Shown here: in pieces, positions 1 through 7,159 of the stretch | Layout: each line of letters starts with the position of its first letter | How positions within the stretch are numbered: the first letter of the stretch is position 1 | Source of the DNA: Candidatus Krumholzibacteriia bacterium | GTDB taxonomy: Bacteria > Krumholzibacteriota > Krumholzibacteriia > LZORAL124-64-63 | Assembly: GCA_016744275.1 (NCBI GenBank) | Contig: JADGEP010000046.1 | Span: forward strand, 1 to 14,353 | Direction: 5' to 3' | Length of the DNA stretch: 14,353 bases | Notes under the pieces: model-generated | What the model was told of the DNA's origin: nothing | Seen by the model: only the letters and a program-made list of their open reading frames with translations | The model's database searches: none | Program-made: the position numbers and the translations under genes

Positions 1-44
1 ACTGATACTACGTAAAAGCTGTTCCGTAAAATGGAGAATTACCG

Positions 45-218
45 ATGAGGCTGACCCGGTTAGGACATTCCGCGTTTGCGCTGGAACTTGGCAAAACAAA
101 AATTCTGATCGACCCGATGATCAAAGACACACCGTGGCTCGATGATGGTTTTGTCGATGCAGCCATCGAAGGCACGACCCATATCGTTTTAACCCATGGC
201 CACGGCGATCACATTGGC
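45..218 (+). pseudogene. UPF0173-type metal-dependent hydrolase, 5' fragment only
   Basis: The first 58 codons match the start of small metallo-beta-lactamase-fold hydrolases of the UPF0173 type: an LGHSAF start, an ILIDPMI strand, and the metal-binding HGHGDH motif at residues 51-56 followed by IG. A full member has roughly 220-230 residues, so about three quarters is missing. The start is ATG with a GGAG ribosome site 8 nt upstream. The frame stays open to base 731, but everything after base 218 is antisense to the neighbouring FHA-GAF gene and has no hydrolase character, so I do not count it as coding. The cut falls inside a 15-base stretch that also fits the other gene. Such proteins are hydrolases of unclear substrate. 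The family call is firm; the fragment cannot be functional as it stands. Confidence 0.75.
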
Positions 219-1067
219 CAGCAAGGTGAATGCCGCCAGCTGATCCTTGGAGAAACGCTTGCCGGGGTTCGAATCGTCGGCATAGAGCAGCCCGATCACT
301 TCTTCGTTGTCGAACAGCGGCACGGCAATGGCCGAACGAATCCCCTGACTGACCATGCTCATCATGCCGCCAAAACCGGGGTCATTCAGGGGGTCAGAGG
401 TGAGGAAAGATTTTCGCTTCTCGATCACCTGACGCATCATCGTGCGGCTCAACGCCAGGCTCGACGAAGCCAACTGGCCCCGCGACCGCGAGGCTTTGTT
501 GATCGGCTCATCTGCGCACTCTTCCAGCAGCAGGACAAAAATCCGCTCGGGTTGCAACAGCGCGGTGTCGACCAGATCCATGATCGGTTCGTACATCGCC
601 TCCGGTTCGCGGGGTATCGTCAACAGGTTGCCCGCATCGGCCAGCACCCGGAACAGCAGCGATTGCAGGTCGCGCTTGTCGGTGCGTTCGCGCTGAACTT
701 CTTCCCAGGTCATTTCGGCGCTGGGCTTTAGGGTCTGGGAGTCGTTGAAGATGGTCATGCCCAGGGCGGTGGCGCCATCCGAGCTTTCGACCCGAAAACT
801 CAGGTTGGCCACTTCGACGGTATCGCCCAACTGCACATTGCAGTCGCCTTCAACCTTGGCGCCATTGAGTTTGGTGCCATTGTGGCTGCCCAAATCCCGC
901 AGACGCACATGCTCACCGTTCACAACGAATTCGGCATGGCGGCGCGATACGCTGGGTTGAGCCAACTTCAATCCGGCGTCATCACCCCGACCGACGACGT
1001 GATCGCCTTCGGTCAATTCATGACGCACTTCCTGGCCATCAACCTTGCCCACCAAAATCAGATTCAT
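189..1067 (-). CDS. FHA-GAF signalling protein, 3' end interrupted
   Basis: A cytoplasmic phosphothreonine-reading protein of 292 residues. The FHA domain spans about residues 3-95, with GRG at 26-28, SRRH at 41-44 and the loop Asn at 63 (SHNGT), all typical phosphopeptide-binding positions. A linker is followed by a GAF domain at about 135-290, with the family-typical stretches SRTMMRQVI, LTSDPLNDPGFGG and IRSAIAVPLF. I chose the internal ATG at 1067 because the FHA fold begins there and AAAGGA precedes it by about 8 nt; the longer frame runs into the kinase gene. It lies 13 nt after the kinase stop and is surely co-transcribed. The last residues (AVAMG) and the stop come from foreign antisense sequence beyond 204. 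Relatives usually continue into an output domain such as sigma-54 activator, cyclase, GGDEF or phosphatase, so an effector part is probably lost. Confidence 0.85.
   Translation of the reverse strand: MNLILVGKVDGQEVRHELTEGDHVVGRGDDAGLKLAQPSVSRRHAEFVVNGEHVRLRDLGSHNGTKLNGAKVEGDCNVQLGDTVEVANLSFRVESSDGATALGMTIFNDSQTLKPSAEMTWEEVQRERTDKRDLQSLLFRVLADAGNLLTIPREPEAMYEPIMDLVDTALLQPERIFVLLLEECADEPINKASRSRGQLASSSLALSRTMMRQVIEKRKSFLTSDPLNDPGFGGMMSMVSQGIRSAIAVPLFDNEEVIGLLYADDSNPGKRFSKDQLAAFTLLANVIAVAMG
204..218. other. Junction between two truncated genes (inversion or chimeric join)
   Basis: Read on the + strand, these 15 bases encode GDHIG, the expected continuation of the hydrolase HGHGDHIG motif. Read on the - strand, they encode ANVIA, the expected start of the last GAF-domain helix (families usually continue with something like KIENARL). 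To the left only the hydrolase makes sense; to the right only the FHA-GAF gene does. The minus-strand stop codon at 189-191 therefore lies in antisense hydrolase sequence. A shared 15-base word joining two inverted pieces fits a chimeric read or contig, for example from multiple displacement amplification or assembly. A real inversion or deletion with microhomology is the alternative. Confidence 0.7.
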
Positions 1068-1080
1068 TTGCGCGGTCCTT

Positions 1081-3786
1081 TCAGTCGGTTTGCAAAAGCT
1101 GTTGCCAACCCGTGACCAGTTGCAGTGATGTGATTTTTCCATCCTGCAGGGGCCGGATCGTGACCAGATCACCAGTGCTTTGGTCCACATCATAAGGAGA
1201 GGTGAATGATGATTCAAGGCCGGTCAGAATGGGTTCTGCCGCGCCGAAATTCAACCCGCCCGCAACGATCTCCACCGGTACCGATACGATCGCCTGGGCG
1301 CCATCAAAAAAGTAAAGCACATCACCGGCGGGCGACCACCGGGCATGATTGCCGCCCGAGGCCGAAACACGCCATTGCGCTTCCGGTTGGTCGATCATCT
1401 CGATGAATATTTCCTGGTCACCCGTTTGGCTCGACGTGTAGGCCAAAAGTTTTCCATCCGGTGAAACTGCCGGAAAACCCTCAGCATATGAAACACCCGG
1501 GTGCACGCGCGAAGCGGCTCCGGACTCCAAGTCCAGCACACTCAAATAGAGTGTGGCGGTCGAATCTGCAGCCGTGAAATAATGACTTTGGCCATCGGGA
1601 GTAAACGCTCCCGGGTAGTTGTCCTCTTTGTTCACCACCAGAGGCTCCAAGGCCCCACCACCAGTGGTTGAAACTCGATAAATCGATGCATGCCCGGGTC
1701 GATCGCTGAGAACGATCAGGGACTTGCCGTCCGGAGCATAGATACCAGCCCACTCGGACTCCGATTCGAAAGTCAAACGGGTGCTCAAGCCGGATTTCAT
1801 GTCCAGTTGCCACAGGTCAAAAGTGCCGGTTCTATCATCGGCAAGGCTCAAGCAAAGGTGGCGGCCGTCAGGGGACAAGTACATGCCCAGGGGAGCGCCA
1901 ATCGGGCCCATATCTTTCACCAATTCACCAGTGGCGGAATAGCGCACCAACCGTCCACGACTCATCCCGCCATCAACGGCCGAGTAGGCCAGAACGCCAC
2001 TTTCGCCCACCGCAAAGGCCGCCAGATGGGCCGCCTGGACCGCGGCCACGCCGGAGATCACCGGGAATGCCGAAGCCGTGAATGACCGCATATCGGCGGA
2101 CAACGGGCGAGCCATCAAGACGCCGTCGTGCGGATAAATGAGGTGTCCCTCGGCAAACATGGCATTGGTTTGCGTCGCTGTCAGGTCAGTGCTTTGCCCG
2201 GTGGCTGCCTCGACGATGCGCACCACGCAATCAAGGTTGGATTGCGGGTTTCTGGACACCGCCACGTATTGGAAATGACGGCCATCAGGCAACCATTGCG
2301 GCAGGCGATGGCTTCTGAAATCTTCATCCTGTTTCAAGTCGGTCATTTCCACCGGATCACCACCAGTTGCGGGCACCATAAAGATGGAACTGGTGTGGGT
2401 CGGCGCGTACAGGATTTCGTCGAACTGATTCCACGAGCCGCCCTTGGCGTTGCTCGCCGGAACGACCGCCAGAGCCGGGCCACCGTTGATAGGTGCGCGC
2501 CACAGGCTGCCGCCCGCGTAATACCCGATCTCTCGGCTGTCCGCTGACCAGAACAAATATGCAGCCGACTGCGTGCCATTCAGCACACGGTACCAACCTT
2601 CGGCCAGATGGCGGATCACGATGTGGCTGCGGCCGGTGGAATCCACCCCCGCAAAACACAAGTATTGCCCATCCGGCGAAACCTGAACCGAACCGGGCTC
2701 GGTGGGCAACAAGTCCAAAGACATGCCTTCAGGAAGATTGACCGCCGATTGCACCATGGGCCAAGGATCCAGTTGGGGGCCCAGCTTGCCTGTCACACCG
2801 GCCACCACAGCACCCAGCGCCACGAGAGCCAATACACCCGCAGCCAACCACGGCAAGCGATTGCTGCGAGCTGGCGCCACTCCGGCCGGTGCGATGCCCA
2901 ACCCACTGGGCGACAAACCGATGACAGTGGCCCCGGTGCCTTCCAACGCCACCCGCACTTCTCCGATATCCCGCAAGCGTTGCTTGGCATCCTTTTCCAG
3001 GCAGCGCCGACATATCTGCAATAGTAGAGCCGGGTGCTTGCCCTCGAGTTCATCCCAAGCCGGCTCTTTGTGCAGCACTGCCGCCAGGGTGTCGGTGGCT
3101 GTCTCGCCTTCGAATAACCGTTCGCCGGTGAGCATCTCGTAGAGAATCACGCCAAAAGCCCAAATGTCGCCGCGCCGGTCCACTTCATATCCGCGGGCCT
3201 GTTCCGGGCTCATGTAAGCTGCGGTGCCCAGTACGGTGCCTGAACCGGTCAGGGCCTGGGTGATGGTCGGTTGGTAAGAATGGGATTCCGCTTCGCCCTC
3301 GGCCACGCTGTCGGCGGTGAAGGCGCGGGCCAGACCAAAATCGAGAATCTTGACGGCGCCTTCGCCCGAAACCTTCACGTTGGCCGGCTTCAAATCGCGG
3401 TGCACGATGCCCTGCTCGTGGGCGTACTCCAGCCCCCGCGCCAACTGGCAAGTGATCTTGTCGATTTCGTTTTCGGGTAACGGACCGCGCTCCAGGCGCA
3501 CACTCAGATCTTCGCCGCCCGCCAACTCCATGGCCAGCACGGGTTGCCCTTCGGCTTCTTCCAACCCATAGATGGCGGCAATGTTCTGGTGCTGCAACGA
3601 CGCCAAAACCCGGGCCTCGCGCTGGAATCGGGCCAGACGCTCGGGGTCCTTGGCCAGCTCTGGCGGCAATATTTTCAAGGCCACATCGCGATTGAGTTTT
3701 TGGTCGTGCCCCTTGAACACTTCGCCCATGCCCCCACGCCCAATGGACGCAACGACTTTGTAAGGTCCGATGACCTGTCCTATCAT
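1081..3786 (-). CDS. Membrane Ser/Thr protein kinase with C-terminal beta-propeller
   Basis: A PknB-type (Hanks) kinase of 901 residues. The kinase domain (about 8-285) is intact: glycine loop GRGGMG 16-21, ATP-binding Lys38 in VALKIL, Glu57, catalytic HRD 129-131 with Asn136, DFG 149-151, and SPEQARG in place of the APE motif near 193. One membrane segment follows at about 311-332. The rest, about 355-901, is a TolB/WD40-like (PD40) propeller with repeated S/A-P-D-G-(K/R/Q) turns, for example VSPDGQYLCF and VSPDGKLLAY. With the kinase inside, the propeller would lie outside the cytoplasm and may act as sensor. The start at 3786 is preferred because the kinase fold starts right after it and GGAG lies 9 nt upstream; an in-frame ATG 17 codons earlier has no homology to support it. 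The FHA-GAF gene follows after 13 nt and is a likely partner. Confidence 0.93.
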   Translation of the reverse strand: MIGQVIGPYKVVASIGRGGMGEVFKGHDQKLNRDVALKILPPELAKDPERLARFQREARVLASLQHQNIAAIYGLEEAEGQPVLAMELAGGEDLSVRLERGPLPENEIDKITCQLARGLEYAHEQGIVHRDLKPANVKVSGEGAVKILDFGLARAFTADSVAEGEAESHSYQPTITQALTGSGTVLGTAAYMSPEQARGYEVDRRGDIWAFGVILYEMLTGERLFEGETATDTLAAVLHKEPAWDELEGKHPALLLQICRRCLEKDAKQRLRDIGEVRVALEGTGATVIGLSPSGLGIAPAGVAPARSNRLPWLAAGVLALVALGAVVAGVTGKLGPQLDPWPMVQSAVNLPEGMSLDLLPTEPGSVQVSPDGQYLCFAGVDSTGRSHIVIRHLAEGWYRVLNGTQSAAYLFWSADSREIGYYAGGSLWRAPINGGPALAVVPASNAKGGSWNQFDEILYAPTHTSSIFMVPATGGDPVEMTDLKQDEDFRSHRLPQWLPDGRHFQYVAVSRNPQSNLDCVVRIVEAATGQSTDLTATQTNAMFAEGHLIYPHDGVLMARPLSADMRSFTASAFPVISGVAAVQAAHLAAFAVGESGVLAYSAVDGGMSRGRLVRYSATGELVKDMGPIGAPLGMYLSPDGRHLCLSLADDRTGTFDLWQLDMKSGLSTRLTFESESEWAGIYAPDGKSLIVLSDRPGHASIYRVSTTGGGALEPLVVNKEDNYPGAFTPDGQSHYFTAADSTATLYLSVLDLESGAASRVHPGVSYAEGFPAVSPDGKLLAYTSSQTGDQEIFIEMIDQPEAQWRVSASGGNHARWSPAGDVLYFFDGAQAIVSVPVEIVAGGLNFGAAEPILTGLESSFTSPYDVDQSTGDLVTIRPLQDGKITSLQLVTGWQQLLQTD

Positions 3787-3913
3787 ATGCCGGTTCTCCG
3801 CTAGCTGGTGAGGCGTTGTCAAAATGAGATATACCAAACCATCTTACTCGGTATTCGAGTATCACGCAATCGGCACAAATGAGGATCAGACAGTATGATT
3901 TCCATGATGGAAG
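3787..3913 (-). promoter_or_regulatory. Gap upstream of the kinase, possible internal promoter
   Basis: This 127-nt gap separates the DUF456 stop from the kinase start. On the minus strand it holds an extended -10-like TGG-TATATC (TATATC at 3833-3828) without a good -35, which could start a kinase transcript. Two short inverted repeats are present: ACTCG/CGAGT at 3846-3860 and TTCCAT-g-ATGGAA at 3900-3912, the latter directly after the DUF456 stop. Neither has a U-run, so no terminator is seen and read-through from the upstream promoter is possible. The promoter is a weak call. Confidence 0.3.
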
Positions 3914-4438
3914 CTACGGCAGGGTGGCTCGCAATATCAAAAACACCATGCCCAGGGCGATGAGATGCTTGATCACCATGGCCAGGATGCGCCCCAGAAA
4001 AGCATGGGCCCCCACGCGCAAGCTCGGCTCCAGTTTCTCGTTCTGATAATACTCGCCCAGCACCGCGCCCGTAAAAGCGCCGACAAACGAGCCCAATACA
4101 GCGCCCACCACCGGCACGGCACCATTGCCCAACACCGCACCGATCAAGCCCCCGGCAAAGGCCGCAAAAACGCCCCATTTGGTAGCGCCCTTCTGGGCCA
4201 CATAGAAGGTGCCGATCAGAAACTCCAGCAATTCGCCAAACAGGGCCATGCCCAACAAGACCAATAGCAGCTGCCAGGTGATCGGATCAAACCCACCGAG
4301 AAGAGCATGCACCACTGCCAGGCCCAGCACGATGAAAGATCCACCGAGGCCGAGGTACACAAACAGGGACGCGACAATCAGCAGCAGCGACCACACAACA
4401 AACCAGGACCACTGGCCAATTTCACTCAGCAATTCCAT
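3914..4438 (-). CDS. DUF456 family membrane protein
   Basis: A 174-residue, very hydrophobic protein with about five membrane segments. The middle part has the glycine- and alanine-rich paired helices typical of DUF456, seen as GVFAAFAGGLIGAVLG and VGAVLGSFVGAFTGAVLGEYY; an N-terminal hydrophobic pair and a C-terminal helix frame them. The function of the family is unknown. The gene starts 3 nt after the stop of the DUF1684 gene, so the two are translationally close and belong to one operon. The length is normal for the family (about 160-180 residues). The family call rests on the glycine-rich helices and overall layout; no catalytic residue is expected. Confidence 0.8.
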   Translation of the reverse strand: MELLSEIGQWSWFVVWSLLLIVASLFVYLGLGGSFIVLGLAVVHALLGGFDPITWQLLLVLLGMALFGELLEFLIGTFYVAQKGATKWGVFAAFAGGLIGAVLGNGAVPVVGAVLGSFVGAFTGAVLGEYYQNEKLEPSLRVGAHAFLGRILAMVIKHLIALGMVFLILRATLP

Positions 4439-4441
4439 GGC

Positions 4442-5122
4442 TCAGTGGCTGGCGCCGAAAGATTTTTCGCCAGCTTCGACCGCAAAGTTCAGGTGACTTT
4501 CGGACGGCGGCAGCGTGCAGTTGTATTTCTCGGCGTTGTAGTCGCACAACGGATTGTAGGCGTAGTTGAAATCCAGATCGACCATGCCCTCGGCATCCAG
4601 GGTGATGTCCAAGTAGCGCCCACCGGCGTAGGAATCTTTGCCCGAAGTGACGTCAGTGAAAGGCAACCAGAGGTAGTTGCCACCAGAAATATCGGCCGGA
4701 CCAAAGACCGGCAACACGTGTTCCTTGTCAGCATGGGTGAAGGAAACCGTTCCGCGCCGAATGTAGGGCACGGCATTGCCCTTGCGCTTGGTCAAGGACA
4801 CGGTGTCGGTTCCCGCGGCGGCCACAAAGGGCGTGCGGAAGCGCAATTCCGCCTGGGGGAAATAGTAGTTGAGGCCGACGAAGCCGGGGATGTCGGCCGC
4901 CATCAAAGGCGATGTCTCGGCGTCGGCAAAGGCCTCGTTTTTCTCAATCCGCATTTCCACCAGACCGATTTCCCAGCTCTCGTAGGTTGCCTGATCCATG
5001 ACCATGGCCCCCGGGATCTGGCCGCCCGCATGTTCGGTCGCCTTCTGCCCATCTCCACAGCCGCCAGCAACAGCCCCGATGGCTATCAAAGCCATACTGA
5101 TCCACACCCGCGAAATCCGCAT
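4442..5122 (-). CDS. DUF1684 family lipoprotein
   Basis: A 226-residue exported protein. The N-terminus has Arg residues, a hydrophobic core and a lipobox-like AGGC with Cys22, so it is probably a lipoprotein, although the residue at -3 is Ala rather than Leu. The mature part matches DUF1684: a W..E...R..KN.AF segment (50-65), FVGLNYYFPQAELRF (81-95), FTDVTSGKDSYAGGRYLDI (155-173), DFNYAYNPLCDYN (184-196) and CTLPP (202-206). The family has no settled function. I chose ATG 5122 because the signal peptide starts there and GAGGA lies about 10 nt upstream; the longer frame would place 37 hydrophilic residues ahead of the signal peptide. It is the first gene of the minus-strand operon, with a promoter at 5189-5217. 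Confidence 0.83.
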   Translation of the reverse strand: MRISRVWISMALIAIGAVAGGCGDGQKATEHAGGQIPGAMVMDQATYESWEIGLVEMRIEKNEAFADAETSPLMAADIPGFVGLNYYFPQAELRFRTPFVAAAGTDTVSLTKRKGNAVPYIRRGTVSFTHADKEHVLPVFGPADISGGNYLWLPFTDVTSGKDSYAGGRYLDITLDAEGMVDLDFNYAYNPLCDYNAEKYNCTLPPSESHLNFAVEAGEKSFGASH

Positions 5123-5188
5123 ATTCCGATCATCCTCTTCGTTGGTAATTCCCCCTGAATCCTGTGCGCAGCCTTCTGCGTTGGCCCC

Positions 5189-5217
5189 ATAATAACACGA
5201 GCGGCCTTGAGAGCCAA
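5189..5217 (-). promoter_or_regulatory. Sigma70-type promoter of the DUF1684-DUF456-kinase operon
   Basis: On the minus strand, TTGGCT (5217-5212) is followed after exactly 17 nt by TATTAT (5194-5189). This gives a predicted transcript start near 5182 and a leader of about 60 nt before the ATG at 5122. Both boxes are close to consensus and the position suits the first gene of the operon. Confidence 0.6.
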
Positions 5218-5226
5218 TCCCCGTGG

Positions 5227-5255
5227 TTTCCATATGCCGGGCCTTTGTTTACCAT
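5227..5255 (+). promoter_or_regulatory. Weak candidate promoter for the GT-C-like gene
   Basis: TTTCCA and TACCAT, each four of six matches, are spaced by 17 nt and would start transcription near 5262, about 30 nt before the TTG start. A divergent promoter is needed somewhere in 5123-5292; this is the best candidate seen but is far from consensus. Confidence 0.3.
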
Positions 5256-5282
5256 TGCAGATGAACAAGCACCCCCAACCCC

Positions 5283-5295
5283 GGGAGATCTCTTG
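5283..5295 (+). promoter_or_regulatory. Ribosome binding site that selects a TTG start
   Basis: GGGAG at 5283-5287 lies 5 nt before TTG at 5293, ideal spacing. The alternative in-frame GTG at 5164 has no such site and would add 43 residues without membrane character, encoded over the divergent promoter region. TTG is therefore the better start. Confidence 0.6.
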
Positions 5296-7146
5296 GACAC
5301 CGCCTCCGAATCCGTGGAAAAACTGTCACTCGCCCCCGCCAACAATGGCGGTTGGCTGCCGGAAATTGCTGTCCTGATGGCCGCCATCGTGGGGCGCATG
5401 CCCGCCCTGGGCGCCTGGTGGAATCTGGACGACTGGGGACAGCTGGCGCGGTCAGCCGGCATGGACACCGGCACCGCGGTGGCGACCATACCCGCCCGTT
5501 GGCTCAGCCAGCATCTCTATTGGGATCTCACCTGGCCCTTGTTTGGCCTGGATTCCGACGCCCACGCCCTCGTGCGCCTCTTGCTGCACGGCGTGGCGGC
5601 CGCCCTGGTGACCCGGATCGCCTGGCGCAGCGGCCTGGGCACATTGCCGCGCTTGGTGGCCGGATTGGTTTTTGCGGCATCACCCCTGGCGTTCACCCCT
5701 TTGTACTGGGCTTCGGGCATTCAGGAAATCCTGGCTGCGGTGTTTGCCCTCGGGGCGGTTGAGCGTTGGCTTTCGGCCCCGACTGGTGGGCGTTCGCGTT
5801 TGGTATGGGCAGCGGTCCTGGCTGTGCTCTCGATGACGAGCAAGGAGTCCGGCCTCGGGTTGCCGATCTTGTTTCTGATTTTTGCCTGGATGCGCATTGG
5901 AGTGCGCCTTGAGGACAAGGCCTTTGCCTGGGCGATCATCATGATGCTTTTGCCCTTTGCGGTCGCTGAGGGTGCACTGGTATTCAATCATTTTGGCACC
6001 GCTGCCGATCAGCCCTACGCCCTGGGCGGTGCGTTGGAGGCCGTCCTCAACCTCGGGGTCTGCGGTTGGTGGTTGATATCACCCGGTCCCATTCTGGCGG
6101 CCAACATTTCCCTGCCCATGGCCATTGCCGGAGGCCTGCTGCTGGCGGCGTGGGCGGGGTGGGGTGCGTTTCAATGGCGGCGGCGAGAGCCGCTGGTCTT
6201 GTTGGCGTTGGCGGCTGCGGTGTTCGTTTTAGCCCCGGCACTGCCGCTCAAGAAACAACTCGTGCCTTATTTGTGCTATCTAGCGGTGGCGCCTTTTGGG
6301 TTGCTGGCTGGCTCCATCGCCCAGCAAGTCAAAGTTGCCCGCTTGAGCCATCTGGGGGCCCTGCCTATTCTGGGCTTCATGACCTTGGTCGCCATGGCCT
6401 GGGGATTCCTGGGCATGGAAACACGCCTGGCCAATCGAGATGGCCTGGGATTGGTGGCTGATCCGGTTGCCCGCGCCACGGCCTTGTCCTGGCAGGGATG
6501 CAATGTGTTCGAAACGCTGCAGGATCACCCGACCATGCTGAATACCGACAAGGTCGGATTGACCCATCTGACCTTGTTGCAGCCCCTGGTGGATCCCATG
6601 TCGACCCAACTGGCCGGTGATATGGGCGAGCGCTGGACCCGGCCCAGCGAGATTTATGAAGCCCTGGGCGGACTGCGGGGCCCGCGCCTGGTGCTGGGGC
6701 CTGACGTGCAGGTCAACTGGGCCAACGGGCTGACCACCGCTTCCACCAAATCGGTTGTCCTTTGCGAAACCGGCACCGGCTTTCGCATGTGGGGGCGCCT
6801 GGAAAACGCGCTGTTGTACGCGGCTCTCACAGATGTCGGCCTGGGGCATTTCGAACGGGCCCGCGGCCACCTGAAACGAGCGGCGGAAATCAGCGGTGAA
6901 CAAATCATGTTCATCTACGACGAGGGCCAGATGGTCGTTCCCCTGGAAATGGCCCTCAACAATCGCGAAGCCTTCACCGATTGGACCCTGGGGCTACTGG
7001 ATCAGAATGTTACGCGGATGGAAGTGGGCGGCCTGCAGGATATGTTCTTCAACCTGTTGACCAAAAGCACCGGTCGCAGCCTTGAAGAACTGACCGCCGG
7101 CAGCCAAGTTTTGACCAACACCAGCCAACCTTCATCGCAACCTTAA
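5293..7146 (+). CDS. Polytopic membrane protein, GT-C glycosyltransferase-like
   Basis: A protein of 617 residues from the TTG start. Residues about 21-380 form ten or so membrane helices; about 382-617 is a soluble C-terminal part. The first extracytoplasmic loop has WWNLDDW with Asp46-Asp47, comparable to the acidic pair that GT-C glycosyltransferases (PMT, ArnT, TMTC types) use in catalysis. A later loop has SMTSKESGLGLP with Lys184-Glu185, like the SKE motif of the same families. LYWASGIQEIL resembles their following helix. I infer transfer of a lipid-linked sugar to an extracytoplasmic acceptor; the substrate is unknown. The C-terminal part has an A-L..GHFERARGHLKRA stretch like a single TPR-type helix pair. 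The MscS gene follows after 13 nt. GT-C membership rests on short motifs and topology, so an unrelated membrane protein remains possible. Confidence 0.6.
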   Translation: MDTASESVEKLSLAPANNGGWLPEIAVLMAAIVGRMPALGAWWNLDDWGQLARSAGMDTGTAVATIPARWLSQHLYWDLTWPLFGLDSDAHALVRLLLHGVAAALVTRIAWRSGLGTLPRLVAGLVFAASPLAFTPLYWASGIQEILAAVFALGAVERWLSAPTGGRSRLVWAAVLAVLSMTSKESGLGLPILFLIFAWMRIGVRLEDKAFAWAIIMMLLPFAVAEGALVFNHFGTAADQPYALGGALEAVLNLGVCGWWLISPGPILAANISLPMAIAGGLLLAAWAGWGAFQWRRREPLVLLALAAAVFVLAPALPLKKQLVPYLCYLAVAPFGLLAGSIAQQVKVARLSHLGALPILGFMTLVAMAWGFLGMETRLANRDGLGLVADPVARATALSWQGCNVFETLQDHPTMLNTDKVGLTHLTLLQPLVDPMSTQLAGDMGERWTRPSEIYEALGGLRGPRLVLGPDVQVNWANGLTTASTKSVVLCETGTGFRMWGRLENALLYAALTDVGLGHFERARGHLKRAAEISGEQIMFIYDEGQMVVPLEMALNNREAFTDWTLGLLDQNVTRMEVGGLQDMFFNLLTKSTGRSLEELTAGSQVLTNTSQPSSQP

Positions 7147-7159
7147 AGGCAGGAACTCC

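Noticed and set aside
219..731. Continuation of the + strand hydrolase frame to 731
   Set aside because: It is antisense to the FHA-GAF gene, and the translation is rich in Arg, His and Gln with no metallo-hydrolase motif after the junction.
3185..3865. Minus-strand frame of 226 codons inside the kinase gene
   Set aside because: An out-of-frame shadow of the conserved kinase domain, Arg/Gly-rich and without its own start signals.
5164..5292. GTG at 5164 as the start of the GT-C-like protein
   Set aside because: There is no ribosome site, it overlaps the divergent promoter region, and TTG 5293 has an ideally spaced GGGAG.
6280..6903. Minus-strand frame opposite the GT-C-like gene
   Set aside because: A shadow of the membrane-protein gene, rich in Gln, His and Gly, with no recognisable domain and no promoter.
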